In this document: positions 7,533 through 16,655 of the stretch, one piece after another
Position numbering within the stretch: position 1 is the stretch's first letter
Layout of the letters: every line of letters begins with the position of its first letter
Assembly (NCBI GenBank): GCA_013322215.1
Contig: JAAMEZ010000036.1
Coordinates: forward strand, 496,001-560,000
From: Martinezella rhizogenes
GTDB taxonomy: Bacteria; Pseudomonadota; Alphaproteobacteria; Rhizobiales; Rhizobiaceae
DNA: 64,000 nucleotides
Direction: 5' to 3'
Program-made: the position numbers and the translations under genes
Notes under the pieces: model-generated
Database searches by the model: none
Told to the model about the DNA's origin: nothing
What the model saw: only the letters and a program-made list of their open reading frames with translations

Positions 7533-10197
7533 ACCGATCAAGCATGCCCTTTTGGCGTGCTGCCGTCACGGCTGCGGTCCGCGTCGAGACGTTGAGCTTC
7601 GCAAAGATATTGCGCAGGTGAAACTTGATCGTATTGTCGGACAAGGCCAGCATCCGGCCGATTTCCTTGTTGGAAAGCCCCGAACTCAGCAACTCCAGCA
7701 CCATGCGTTCCCGGCCGGTAAAGGCATAGCCACCATCATCGACGGCTGGTTCCTGCACCGTCTCCCCGTTCATGAGCAGAGACTGGAGACGCTTTCGAGG
7801 AACGTTTGCAACCGTTGGATGATTGGCGAGTGCGCGAAGTTCCCCGAGTCCTGCGGAGTGATCGAGATGAAGCAGCGCCCGGTAGTCGTCGAGGGGCGTC
7901 GTCAACACGAGATCGGAAAGGCTGGCGGCAGCGAGATCCGCGCGGCCTTCCGCCAGAAGAATCCCGATTTCGATGAGAGCAAGCTCGATTGCGCGCGGGA
8001 CATGCGGGCGTTGCGCCTGACGCATCTTGAACTGATCAAAGACCTCGCGCGCCTTGGCCTGCTCGCCAAGGGCCAGGTAGGCGCGAGTCCAGAAGATCGC
8101 CGGCGTCGTTCCGCGCAGATGGATGGCCAACGTATTGGCGCGATCTGAAACGATTGCCTGCATGCCGAAACCATTGGCCTCGGCATGGCGGATTGCCTGA
8201 TCGAGATCGCCCGATGCCATGAGCAGCATGGCACGCTCGCCGTCGATCAACCGCGTGAGCCGATCGAAGCCACGCCGCCGCGCCACGGCGCGAATGCGAT
8301 CCATGGCCGCGTGGGCGGCAAGCAAATCCTCACGCATCCGCAGGACCCGTTGCTCGGCCATGAAGCCAGCGGCCAGAAGGTCGAACCAGGTATCGTGAAG
8401 CTCAAGATGAGGCAGCGCCCATCCGAGCATCTCTGCCGCTGTCTCCGCGTCGCCGCGCATCGATAGAACCTCGGCCTTCAACACCTGGCCGACGGCATCG
8501 AGATCGCTGCCCGGACCGATATTCGTCTGCGCTTCGCAGATCAGCTCTTCATAGGCCGACAGCGCGCTCGCACAATCGCCGGAGAGAAAGAAGGCCTGGC
8601 CGATATGGGTATAGAGGTGCATGGCGCCAAAATCGGCACCACCGTCGCGAAAAGCGCGAATGGCCAGATGCCCGTAGTGCAGTGCCCGGTCAAGCTCGCT
8701 GCGGATCAGGAAATTGTAGGAAAGCATATTGAGCGCCAGCGCCCGATGAATGAGTTCCATTCCATCCGGCTGGCGCAAATCGTCTTCAAGCGCGGAAAGA
8801 TCGGCCGCCGTCGCCCAGTGATCCGTATAAAGCGCCAGAAGGATGCGCACGACGCGCAGATCCTTTGCCAAGGTCGGATCTGCAGCCGTGGCCCGCTCGG
8901 CGATGACAATATAATGGTTGGCAGCAGCCAGATGCGCCGCCTTTGCGTTGAAGATCGAGAGCCCAAGTGTGGCAAGCGGAAAGCGGACAAGATCGATTTC
9001 CGAGGCACGTCCGCTCAGGGCCTGAAAGAGCGTCGCGCCGCCGCGGGTCGTGGCATAGACGCGCCGCCAGCCGCCGGCGGTCTCGACGATGCGCGCCGCA
9101 AGATTGGCGTCGCCTGCCGAAAGCGCATGATGTACAGCCCGATCTATGTCGCCGTGAGCTTCGAACCAGTGAGCCGCACGATTGAGCGCAATATTGGCAT
9201 CGACACCCCTGCGACTGGCTGTCTTCTTGAGAAACTCGTTGAAGACCGGATGAAACCGCATCCAGTTGCCGGGGCCTGCCAGCAATGTGACCGGAAGCGC
9301 GTAGTCGGCCAGCCTTTCGCTGAGATCCGCCTGCTCTTTGCTTTCCAGCACGGCTTCGAGCAACGAACGATTGAAGGCCGGAAGCGCTGCCGTGCCAATG
9401 AGAAACTGGCGTATGTCTTCAGGCAGATGCTCGAACACCTGCTCCGACAGATAAGAGCCCATATCAGCGCCGCCGCCGTCGAAAGAGGCCAGAATGCTGT
9501 CGCTCTCCTCCGATTCCGATAGGAGCAGGCTCACCATCTGCAGCGCGACAGCCCAGCCTTCGGTCCGGCGATTGAAAGAGCCGACCTGTTCTTCCGTCAG
9601 ATGGGTGCCCTTGCCTGAGAAAAGCTCTCCCGCTTCGGCATCGGTAAAGCCGAGCTCGGCAACGCCGAACTGCTTGAACTCGCCACGCAACCGCAGTGCC
9701 GAGAGCGGGAAGCGCGGCGGGCTGCGGCTGACCAGCACCAGCTTGACGTGTTCGAGCGAAAGGTCCGCGATGATCTTCGCCATCAGCGCCTCGGTCGCAT
9801 CCGTCTGGGCGAAATGATAGTCATCGAGAAAGACAACGAGTGGCCCTTCGATCTTGCGCAGGCGCGTCGCCAGCACGGAAAGCAGTGCTGCCGCAGGCAG
9901 GTTGCCGGCATCCGCGCCGTCCTCATGAAGCAGCGTCTGCAAGGCATCGATCAGCGCAAGCAGAAAGGCTTCCTGGTTGGTATGTTCGGCATCGAGCGAC
10001 ACCCAGCAAAGCTTGACACCATCCTCCTTCAGCAGCTGGTACCATTGGACGGCAAGGGAGGTCTTGCCGTAACCGGCAGGTGCGACAATGGTCGTCAAAC
10101 GGCGCAATCCGGCCCGCCGGAGCTGCCGCAACAGGTCGCTACGTTTGATTGTTTGCTGCCCGCTCGACGGGGGAGCAAATCGATTCTGTCCACTCAT
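7531..10197 (-). CDS. LuxR-family ATP-binding transcriptional activator (MalT/LAL type)
   Basis: About 888 residues, the size of MalT-type STAND activators. The N-terminal NTPase has Walker A APAGYGKTS and Walker B LVVFLDDYHF. A long helical-repeat (TPR-like) middle region of about 450 residues follows. The C-terminal GerE/LuxR helix-turn-helix reads LTGRERMVLELLSSGLSNKEIGRMLALSDNTIKFHLRNIF. The ATG at 10197 places the family's opening (FAPP...IKRSDLLRQL) right at the N-terminus; a GTG at 10239 would add 14 residues. It is encoded directly upstream of hyuB on the same strand, so it probably activates the hyuBA-pot operon in response to a substrate metabolite. Confidence 0.92.
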   Translation of the reverse strand: MSGQNRFAPPSSGQQTIKRSDLLRQLRRAGLRRLTTIVAPAGYGKTSLAVQWYQLLKEDGVKLCWVSLDAEHTNQEAFLLALIDALQTLLHEDGADAGNLPAAALLSVLATRLRKIEGPLVVFLDDYHFAQTDATEALMAKIIADLSLEHVKLVLVSRSPPRFPLSALRLRGEFKQFGVAELGFTDAEAGELFSGKGTHLTEEQVGSFNRRTEGWAVALQMVSLLLSESEESDSILASFDGGGADMGSYLSEQVFEHLPEDIRQFLIGTAALPAFNRSLLEAVLESKEQADLSERLADYALPVTLLAGPGNWMRFHPVFNEFLKKTASRRGVDANIALNRAAHWFEAHGDIDRAVHHALSAGDANLAARIVETAGGWRRVYATTRGGATLFQALSGRASEIDLVRFPLATLGLSIFNAKAAHLAAANHYIVIAERATAADPTLAKDLRVVRILLALYTDHWATAADLSALEDDLRQPDGMELIHRALALNMLSYNFLIRSELDRALHYGHLAIRAFRDGGADFGAMHLYTHIGQAFFLSGDCASALSAYEELICEAQTNIGPGSDLDAVGQVLKAEVLSMRGDAETAAEMLGWALPHLELHDTWFDLLAAGFMAEQRVLRMREDLLAAHAAMDRIRAVARRRGFDRLTRLIDGERAMLLMASGDLDQAIRHAEANGFGMQAIVSDRANTLAIHLRGTTPAIFWTRAYLALGEQAKAREVFDQFKMRQAQRPHVPRAIELALIEIGILLAEGRADLAAASLSDLVLTTPLDDYRALLHLDHSAGLGELRALANHPTVANVPRKRLQSLLMNGETVQEPAVDDGGYAFTGRERMVLELLSSGLSNKEIGRMLALSDNTIKFHLRNIFAKLNVSTRTAAVTAARQKGMLDR

Positions 10198-10535
10198 GGG
10201 ACGGGATGATGATGTCTTGGCAGGCAGTTTGCAACCCACGCGAAAACGTTTGCAAAGCCAGTTTTCCCCCGTCTTTCGGAAGAAGGCGTCTTACAGGCAC
10301 TGGTTGACGCCTCAAAAATTGCAACGGCGCGACTGAAGCTTTCCTAGATAAGGCTCGCCAGGGCGCGGAAGCTGCTTCAGCCGCCCATGAATGCGCTCGA
10401 ACGGACAAAATTTTGCCGTTTCCGCCTATAAACGGTCCGTTAGGGATTTATTGACCATAATTGGAGGGTATAGCGATGCCGCAGGCGCGGCGCCTCTGAT
10501 TTCTGTTTCTCTTAGCAAGGGCGAAAGTCGTATCC
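10198..10535. other. Intergenic region between divergent genes
   Basis: 338 bases between the MalT-like activator (minus) and the DUF882 gene (plus). It should hold both promoters. I see no confident -35/-10 pair, no long repeat and no convincing small gene. Confidence 0.5.
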
Positions 10536-11864
10536 GTGCATCACGTGATCTTTTCCATTCCGGCGACGGTTTTCGCCACGACTTTCTCATTCGTCGCTTG
10601 CCGGGTGGCGCTGATCGCAATGGTGATGTTCGGCGCCTTTGCCGGCACCGCGGCCGCAGAGGATCGGGCGCTCAAGCTCTTCTTCACCCATACTGGGGAA
10701 AGGGCGACTATCGTCTTCAAACGCGGCGGCAGATACGATCCGAGAGGCCTTGCCCAGATCAACCGCTTCCTACGCGACTGGCGCAAGAACGAGCCGACGA
10801 AGATCGATCCGGAATTGCTCGATCTCGTCTGGGAAGTCTATAGCCGCAGTGGCGCCAAAGAAGCCATTCACGTCGTCTCGGCCTACCGCTCTCCTTCGAC
10901 CAACAGCATGCTGCGCAACCGCTCGCGCAGCTCCGGCGTTGCCAAACACAGCCAGCACACGCTAGGCAAGGCCATGGATTTCTACATCCCCGGTGTAAAG
11001 CTTGCGAGCCTGCGCGCGATCGCCATGCAGATGCAGATCGGCGGCGTGGGCTTCTATCCCAACTCCGGCTCGCCCTTCGTGCATCTCGATGTCGGCAACG
11101 TGCGCGCATGGCCGAGAATGTCGCGCCAGGAACTTTCACGGCTTTTCCCGAACGGGCGGACGCTGCATGTGCCGGCTGATGGCAGACCGCTGCCTGGCTA
11201 TCAGGTGGCAATCGCGCAATCCAAGAAGCGTCCTTCACAGATGGCAAGCAAGATCGCGGCCGTCGATGACGACAATGACGATGCCGGATCATCGGCTGCA
11301 TCTCGCAGCGGTGCACCCGACAGCAGCCTCATGACCAGCATGCTGCCGACGCCGAGGAGCCGGGCCGTGAATGGGCTCGAGGCTCAGCTTGGCAAGCGCG
11401 TGGCTGAGGAAAACAGGGTTCAGCCCTTTGCCGATCTGGCTGCCTATGCCGTCCCCTTGCCGGCATGGCGGCCGACCAGCAGTATCGTCGTCATCCCGAC
11501 GGCTGCTCCCGAAAGACCCGCCCCCCCCGCTGTGCTCGCAAGCCTGGTGGTCGGACGCAACGATGCCGGAAAGCTCGTCGTGTCTGACAACGCGAAGAAT
11601 ACGGCCGATAGCGCCATGGCAAAGATGCAGCCAATGGCACAGCTGCCGAGTTCCACCGCGCAGGAAGTATCGGGCGGCGTTGGCGCCATGTCGACCGGGG
11701 CAATCGTCGCCTGGGCCTTGCAGCCGCCGGGCATGGCCGTCGACATGACGCTTCCGAGCCTCGTCAGCGCACCCATTCCGATGCACGACGACATGGCGGA
11801 GGCCCAGGCCGGGGCTTACGATGGCGACGACTTCGATGTCGAGCGGTTCGGCTTCGAAGGCTGA
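10536..11864 (+). CDS. DUF882 (YcbK/peptidase M15-like) secreted protein
   Basis: 442 residues. After a hydrophobic export signal (ending near GTAAAED) comes the DUF882 domain, residues about 60-190: VVSAYRSPSTNSMLR, HSQHTLGKAMDFYIPG and FVHLDVGNVRAW carry the His/Asp pattern of the VanY/M15 zinc-peptidase fold, so murein processing in the periplasm is likely. The remaining 250 residues are low-complexity Ala/Pro/Ser-rich without a known domain. The GTG start at 10536 follows AAGGGCGAAAG; an internal ATG at 10620 would still leave a signal peptide. It is a monocistronic gene. Confidence 0.85.
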   Translation: MHHVIFSIPATVFATTFSFVACRVALIAMVMFGAFAGTAAAEDRALKLFFTHTGERATIVFKRGGRYDPRGLAQINRFLRDWRKNEPTKIDPELLDLVWEVYSRSGAKEAIHVVSAYRSPSTNSMLRNRSRSSGVAKHSQHTLGKAMDFYIPGVKLASLRAIAMQMQIGGVGFYPNSGSPFVHLDVGNVRAWPRMSRQELSRLFPNGRTLHVPADGRPLPGYQVAIAQSKKRPSQMASKIAAVDDDNDDAGSSAASRSGAPDSSLMTSMLPTPRSRAVNGLEAQLGKRVAEENRVQPFADLAAYAVPLPAWRPTSSIVVIPTAAPERPAPPAVLASLVVGRNDAGKLVVSDNAKNTADSAMAKMQPMAQLPSSTAQEVSGGVGAMSTGAIVAWALQPPGMAVDMTLPSLVSAPIPMHDDMAEAQAGAYDGDDFDVERFGFEG

Positions 11865-11895
11865 AGCAATCTCCCAATGGGTGATTTACGAAGGG

Positions 11896-12594
11896 TCAGT
11901 TCGGCTGATCCTGTGATCCTGCCGCCTGTACCGACAGAGAAAGTTGGGCAAGTCCGCCAAGCGTGAAGCGAGCAAGTCGGTCTGCCAGTTCCTCGTCGGT
12001 GGTCGTTTCCCGCCCTAGCGCCGGAATGATCTCGGACACGCGTTTTTCGGCCACCAGCAGCATGAAACACGGCGCCATCGTCGAAAGCGCCGCCTGTGCG
12101 ACCAGCGGATGGTCCGGCGTCACGCCGATGATCTGGGCGATAACGCCAAACAGCAACGCTTTCTTGGGCTCGATCTCTTCGCGACGAAGCTTGTCGATAT
12201 GCGGTGTCGGCGCGATCAATTCGCGGACAATCACCTTGGCCGGCCATGAATTCTCATTCCCGGTTCGCACGACCTTGACCAACAGGCCGATGAGCCGACG
12301 CAGCTTCTCCTTCGGATCGATGTCCGCCGTGACGGTGCTGGCAAGCACATCGTAGCTCATCAGGCGGTGATGCGCCTCGGCAAGGACATCTTCGTACAAC
12401 GCCTCGATGCCGCCGAAGTGGTAATTGACTGCCGCAGCGTTGGTTTCAGCGCGCAGAGCGATTTCCTTTGCGGTCGCGCGGTCGAAGCCAAATTCGGCGA
12501 AAACGGCACCGCCCGCCTCGAGCAGGCTCATCCGCGTGGCAGCGCCGTCCTGCCGATCCCGTGATCGTGCCGTTCGTCTATTGCCTCTGGCCAT
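11896..12594 (-). CDS. TetR/AcrR-family regulator, CecR (YbiH)-like
   Basis: 232 residues. The N-terminal TetR helix-turn-helix is clear (AGGAVFAEFGFDRATAKEIALRAETNAAAVNYHFGG, about residues 27-65). The longer C-terminal domain (LVKVVRTGNENSWPAKVIVRELIAPT) fits the DUF1956/CecR group. It is divergent from an exporter with the gene order of E. coli ybhGFSR, the regulon that CecR controls there. It therefore most likely represses the 12727 operon through the AT-rich inverted repeat at 12615-12630. The inducer is unknown. Confidence 0.9.
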   Translation of the reverse strand: MARGNRRTARSRDRQDGAATRMSLLEAGGAVFAEFGFDRATAKEIALRAETNAAAVNYHFGGIEALYEDVLAEAHHRLMSYDVLASTVTADIDPKEKLRRLIGLLVKVVRTGNENSWPAKVIVRELIAPTPHIDKLRREEIEPKKALLFGVIAQIIGVTPDHPLVAQAALSTMAPCFMLLVAEKRVSEIIPALGRETTTDEELADRLARFTLGGLAQLSLSVQAAGSQDQPN

Positions 12595-12614
12595 GGTCTC
12601 TGCCTTTCATTAAC

Positions 12615-12656
12615 TCAAATATTAATTTGAAATTTGAATTTGACAAGTGCTATAAT
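12615..12656 (+). promoter_or_regulatory. Promoter and candidate CecR-like operator of the ybhGFSR-like operon
   Basis: TTGAAA (12627-12632) and TATAAT (12651-12656) with an 18-base spacer form a sigma-70-type promoter pointing at the HlyD gene. An inverted repeat TCAAAT-ATTA-ATTTGA (12615-12630) overlaps the -35 element, where a TetR repressor would block polymerase. It sits 21 bases from the TetR start codon, so it could also autoregulate. The assignment is by position and symmetry only. Confidence 0.6.
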
Positions 12657-12726
12657 GAACCCGGATCGTTCTCGGCCACCATCCGTTTCATTAGAGCCGC
12701 CCCCTTGCCTGGAGTTCGAATAAAGC

Positions 12727-13734
12727 ATGCAACGCGTCATCATTATTCTGGTCCTGTTGATTGCCGTAGCGGGCGGCGCCTGGTGGTATTTTCATCGGAA
12801 CGACGGCTCGAACGAGCTCGTCCTTTATGGAAATATCGACTTCAGGCAGCTCACCCTCGCCTTCAACGGCAGCGAACGTGTCTCCGAAGTCCTTGTCGAA
12901 GAGGGTGCGCAAGTCAAGAAAGGCCAGGTCGTCGCCAGGCTGGATACCAGTCGCCTTCAGCCTCAGGTGGCCCAGGCAGAGGCTCAGGCTGCAAGTCAAC
13001 GTGCCAATCTTGAGCGCCTCAGGAACGGCAACCGTCCCGAAGAGATTGCGCAATCCCGCGCCAATCTTGAATCCGCCAAGGCGGAAGCAGTCAATGCCCG
13101 GGCGCAGTTCGAACGCCAGAATGCACTTGCTCCCAAGGCCGCAGTCAGCCAGCAGGCACTGGATGAGGCGCGCTCCGCCGCCGCCGTTGCCGACGCCAAG
13201 GTCGTTGCGAACCAGAAGGCGCTCGATCTGCTCGTCGTCGGTTCCCGCATCGAGGACATTCAAGAGGCGGAAGCGCAGCTGCATGCGTCGGAGGCCAATG
13301 TCGCGCTCCTGCACCAGCAGCTTGCCGATGCCGAGCTGAAAGCGCCGGTCGACGCCATCGTGCAATCGAGATTGATCGAGCCCGGCGAGATGGCTTCGCC
13401 CACCCGTGCAGCCTTTTCGCTTGCGACCATCAGCCCGAAATGGGTGCGTGCCTATGTCTCGGAAACCCAGCTTGGAATGCTCCGCCCCGGCATGAAGGCG
13501 AATGTCGCGGTGGATTCGCTGCCCGGGCGTACGATCCCCGGGTGGATCGGCTTCATCTCTTCGGTCGCGGAGTTCACGCCGAAGTCGGTGCAGACGGAGG
13601 AATTGCGTACCAGCCTCGTCTACGAAGTCCGCGTTTTCGTCGATGATCCGGACGATGCGCTCCGGCTCGGCATGCCGGCAACTGTTCGCCCGCTTTCGGA
13701 CGAGCAGGCGAACGTCGCGACCACTCAGCAATAG
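12727..13734 (+). CDS. ybhG: HlyD-family membrane fusion protein, YbhG-like
   Basis: 335-residue periplasmic adaptor of a tripartite or ABC exporter. One N-terminal membrane anchor (VIIILVLLIAVAGGAWWYF), a biotinyl-lipoyl half (VLVEEGAQVKKGQVVARLD), a long Ala/Gln-rich coiled-coil hairpin (about residues 80-190) and a beta-barrel domain (LKAPVDAIVQSRLIEPGEM) appear in the family order. It is the first gene of the operon, 12 bp before the double ATPase gene. The E. coli counterpart forms an exporter for chloramphenicol, cefoperazone and related compounds; the substrate here is not known. Confidence 0.9.
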   Translation: MQRVIIILVLLIAVAGGAWWYFHRNDGSNELVLYGNIDFRQLTLAFNGSERVSEVLVEEGAQVKKGQVVARLDTSRLQPQVAQAEAQAASQRANLERLRNGNRPEEIAQSRANLESAKAEAVNARAQFERQNALAPKAAVSQQALDEARSAAAVADAKVVANQKALDLLVVGSRIEDIQEAEAQLHASEANVALLHQQLADAELKAPVDAIVQSRLIEPGEMASPTRAAFSLATISPKWVRAYVSETQLGMLRPGMKANVAVDSLPGRTIPGWIGFISSVAEFTPKSVQTEELRTSLVYEVRVFVDDPDDALRLGMPATVRPLSDEQANVATTQQ

Positions 13735-13746
13735 AACGGGGATGCC

Positions 13747-15507
13747 ATGAGTGCCGGCGATCTCTCGGTCATAGCAAAGAATGTCCGCAAGACGTTTCGG
13801 CGCGACACCGGCGAAACGGTGGAGGCGCTTGCCGATGTCTCGCTCGACGTCCGCAAAGGGGCATTGACAGCGCTGGTCGGCCCGGACGGCGCCGGCAAGA
13901 CGACATTGCTGCGGCTGGCATGCGGCCTCATCGCGCCGGATGGCGGCAATCTGCAGGTGATCGGCGTCGACATCGCCAAAGAGCCACAGCATGTTCAGGA
14001 CCGGATCGGCTATATGCCGCAAAAATTCGGCCTCTACGAAGATCTGAGCGTGCAGGAGAACCTCGATCTCTACGCCGATCTGCACGGTGTCACGCAATCC
14101 CAGCGCGACGAAACCTATCCGCGCCTCTTCGAAATGACGCAGCTCGGCCGCTTCAAGGGACGTCCGGCGGGGAAATTGTCTGGCGGCATGAAACAGAAGC
14201 TCGGCCTTGCCTGCACGCTGGTGCGGGCGCCGGAGCTACTGCTCCTCGACGAGCCTACCGTCGGTGTCGATCCGCTGTCGCGTCGCGAGCTTTGGGAAAT
14301 CGTCTTCAAGCTCGTCAAGGAGGACGGGCTCTCGGTGATCGTCGCAACCTCCTATCTCGACGAGGCCGAACGCTGTGAACATGCTGTCCTCATGCATGCG
14401 GGAAAGATCTTGGATCAGGGTCTACCAGCCGAAATCACGGCGAAGGCAGACGGCTGCTGCTTCATGGTCAGCACTCCCGGTGGCATGCCAGCCCGGTCCC
14501 TGCAGGCCCGCCTCTTCGCACAGCCCGGTATCGTCGATGCCGTGCCGGAGGCCGGGCGCGTCCGGATCGTCCGCAAGCCGGGCCAGAAGGACGAGCCGCT
14601 GCAGCTGGACGGCACGAAGCTTGAGACGGAAAGCGTGGCGCCTCGCTTCGAAGATGCTTTCATGATGCTGTTTGCTGCCGTTGTTGATGATGCCGAACGC
14701 AAGGGTCATGACGGCGCTTCATCGGCCAATCGTAATGGCGATGGAACAGTCGTTGAGGTTCGCAACCTTGTCCGCAAGTTCGGGGATTTTACCGCCGTCG
14801 ATCATGTCAGCTTCAGTGTCCGCAAGGGTGAGGTCTACGGGCTGCTCGGTCCGAACGGAGCTGGAAAAAGCACGACCTTCCGCATGCTCTGCGGCCTGCT
14901 TCCCGCCAGCGGCGGCACCTTAATGGTCGCGGGCGCCGATCTGCTGACGGCAGGGGCCAAGGCGCGAGAACGGCTCGGCTATGTCGCGCAGAAATTTTCG
15001 CTCTACGGCCAGCTCAGCGTCGACGAGAATCTGGAATTCTTCGCAAGCGCCTACGGGCTGCGCGGCAGGCGCAGGAAGGACAGGATCGCCGCCCTGAAAA
15101 GCCAGTTCGAGCTCGACCAGTTTTCAAGACTGCCGAGCGGGCAGCTTCCGGGCGGGTTCAAGCAGCGCCTGGCGCTCGCCGCCGCTCTCCTGCACGAGCC
15201 GGACATTCTCTTCCTCGATGAAGCCACTAGCGGCGCCGATCCATTGGCAAGGAGGCAGTTCTGGGGCCGGATCACCGCCCTGTCCGAGCAGGGCGTGACG
15301 ATCATCGTGACGACGCATTTCATGGAAGAGGCCGAATATTGCGATCGGATCATCATCCTCGATGCCGGCAAAAACCTGGCGGAGGGAACACCGGTCGAGA
15401 TCCGCGCCCATGCCGGCGCGCATGGCGAGGCGGCCGCGACGATGGAGGAGGCCTTCATCGCCATCGTCGAGAAAGAACGGCACAAAAAAGCGGAGATGGC
15501 GGCATGA
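13747..15507 (+). CDS. ybhF: Double-domain ABC exporter ATPase, YbhF-like
   Basis: 586 residues with two complete ATPase domains. Domain 1 has Walker A VGPDGAGKTTLLRL, signature LSGGMKQKLGLA and Walker B LLLLDEPTVG. Domain 2 (from about residue 335) has LGPNGAGKSTTFRML, a slightly divergent signature LPGGFKQRLALA and ILFLDEATSG. This fused arrangement is characteristic of YbhF/RbbA-like exporters. Its stop overlaps the start of the first permease (ATGA), so the ATPase and permease are coupled. Confidence 0.93.
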   Translation: MSAGDLSVIAKNVRKTFRRDTGETVEALADVSLDVRKGALTALVGPDGAGKTTLLRLACGLIAPDGGNLQVIGVDIAKEPQHVQDRIGYMPQKFGLYEDLSVQENLDLYADLHGVTQSQRDETYPRLFEMTQLGRFKGRPAGKLSGGMKQKLGLACTLVRAPELLLLDEPTVGVDPLSRRELWEIVFKLVKEDGLSVIVATSYLDEAERCEHAVLMHAGKILDQGLPAEITAKADGCCFMVSTPGGMPARSLQARLFAQPGIVDAVPEAGRVRIVRKPGQKDEPLQLDGTKLETESVAPRFEDAFMMLFAAVVDDAERKGHDGASSANRNGDGTVVEVRNLVRKFGDFTAVDHVSFSVRKGEVYGLLGPNGAGKSTTFRMLCGLLPASGGTLMVAGADLLTAGAKARERLGYVAQKFSLYGQLSVDENLEFFASAYGLRGRRRKDRIAALKSQFELDQFSRLPSGQLPGGFKQRLALAAALLHEPDILFLDEATSGADPLARRQFWGRITALSEQGVTIIVTTHFMEEAEYCDRIIILDAGKNLAEGTPVEIRAHAGAHGEAAATMEEAFIAIVEKERHKKAEMAA

Positions 15508-16655
15508 ACCAGCCCGTCGACAGATCCGGCCAGGGATTTCGCGCAGCCCTGCGCCGCATCCGCGCGCTCATCCGCAAGGAGACCTGGCAGCTCCTGCGCG
15601 ATCCGAGCAGCATCGCGATCGGCATCGTCATGCCGGTGGCGCTGCTGATCCTGTTTGGATACGGCATCAATCTCGACGTCAAGAACGTTCCCGTTGCGAT
15701 CGTCATGGAAGAGAATTCCGCCGAGGCGCGCGGGCTCGCCTCGGCCTTCGAACTCTCCAGCTATTTTTCTCCAAAGCCTGTCAAGACGATGGTGGAAGCC
15801 GAAAGCATGCTGCTGTCATCGCAGGCAAGGGCCATCCTGCGCATCCCCTCGGATTTCGCGCGCAAGGTCGCTCAGGACAATGGCGAAGTCCAGGTCGTCG
15901 TCAATGGCAGCGATGCAAACACGGCGCGAATATCGCTGAGCTATGCCGAAGCGGCAATCGGCGTCTGGGCCGCCAAGGAAGCGGCGCGCAAAGGAGCGAT
16001 CAGCGGCAGCGGCGTGACGATCGAATCCCGGCTGTGGTTCAACGAAGCCAATGACAGCAGCTATTTCCTCGTCCCGGGTCTTGTCGTTCTCGTCATGACG
16101 CTGATCGGTGCGCTTCTGACCGCCCTCGTCATGGCCCGGGAATGGGAACGAGGCACCTTCGAGGCGCTGTTCGTGACGCCGGTGCGCTCGAGCGAAATCC
16201 TGCTCGGCAAAACGGTTCCTTATTTTCTATTGGGGCTCGCGGGCCTTGCCCTTTGCGTTGTTGGCAGCCGGCTGCTCTTCGGCGTGCCGCTTCGAGGGTC
16301 GCTGCTGGTCCTCACGATCGTTTCCATGCTCTACCTTCTGGTCGCCCTCGGCCTCGGGCTTGCCATATCCTCGATCACGAAGAGCCAGTTCATCGCCAGC
16401 CAGGTCACCGTGCTTGTCACCTTCCTGCCGGCCATGATGCTCTCGGGCTTCATGTTCGACCCGAGAAGCATGCCCCTGGCGGTGCAGGTCATCACCTACA
16501 TCTTCCCCGGCCGATATTTCGTCACCCTGCTGCAGACCCTGTTTCTCGCCGGCAATATCTGGAGCGTCATCCTGCCCAATGCCGCCGTGCTCGCCGGTAT
16601 GGCGGCAGCACTTCTGGCACTCGCCGTGCGCATGACCCGCAAGAGGATCGCATGA
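15504..16655 (+). CDS. ybhS: ABC-2 type exporter permease, YbhS-like
   Basis: 383 residues. A cytosolic start (IRKETWQLLRDPSSIAIG), one N-terminal span (IVMPVALLILFGYGI), a large extracytoplasmic loop (about residues 50-185) and five C-terminal spans make the ABC-2 (DUF3412/YbhS-YbhR) layout. The ATG at 15504 overlaps the preceding stop by 4 bp and its own stop overlaps the next start in the same way. The pair with the 16652 gene gives a heterodimeric channel for the YbhF-like ATPase. Confidence 0.92.
   Translation: MNQPVDRSGQGFRAALRRIRALIRKETWQLLRDPSSIAIGIVMPVALLILFGYGINLDVKNVPVAIVMEENSAEARGLASAFELSSYFSPKPVKTMVEAESMLLSSQARAILRIPSDFARKVAQDNGEVQVVVNGSDANTARISLSYAEAAIGVWAAKEAARKGAISGSGVTIESRLWFNEANDSSYFLVPGLVVLVMTLIGALLTALVMAREWERGTFEALFVTPVRSSEILLGKTVPYFLLGLAGLALCVVGSRLLFGVPLRGSLLVLTIVSMLYLLVALGLGLAISSITKSQFIASQVTVLVTFLPAMMLSGFMFDPRSMPLAVQVITYIFPGRYFVTLLQTLFLAGNIWSVILPNAAVLAGMAAALLALAVRMTRKRIA

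Noticed and set aside
12691..14097. Long open frame (468 codons) on the minus strand across the HlyD and ATPase genes
   Set aside because: Antisense shadow of two clear family members; its product matches no family and is His/Asp/Arg-rich as expected from reverse-frame translation.
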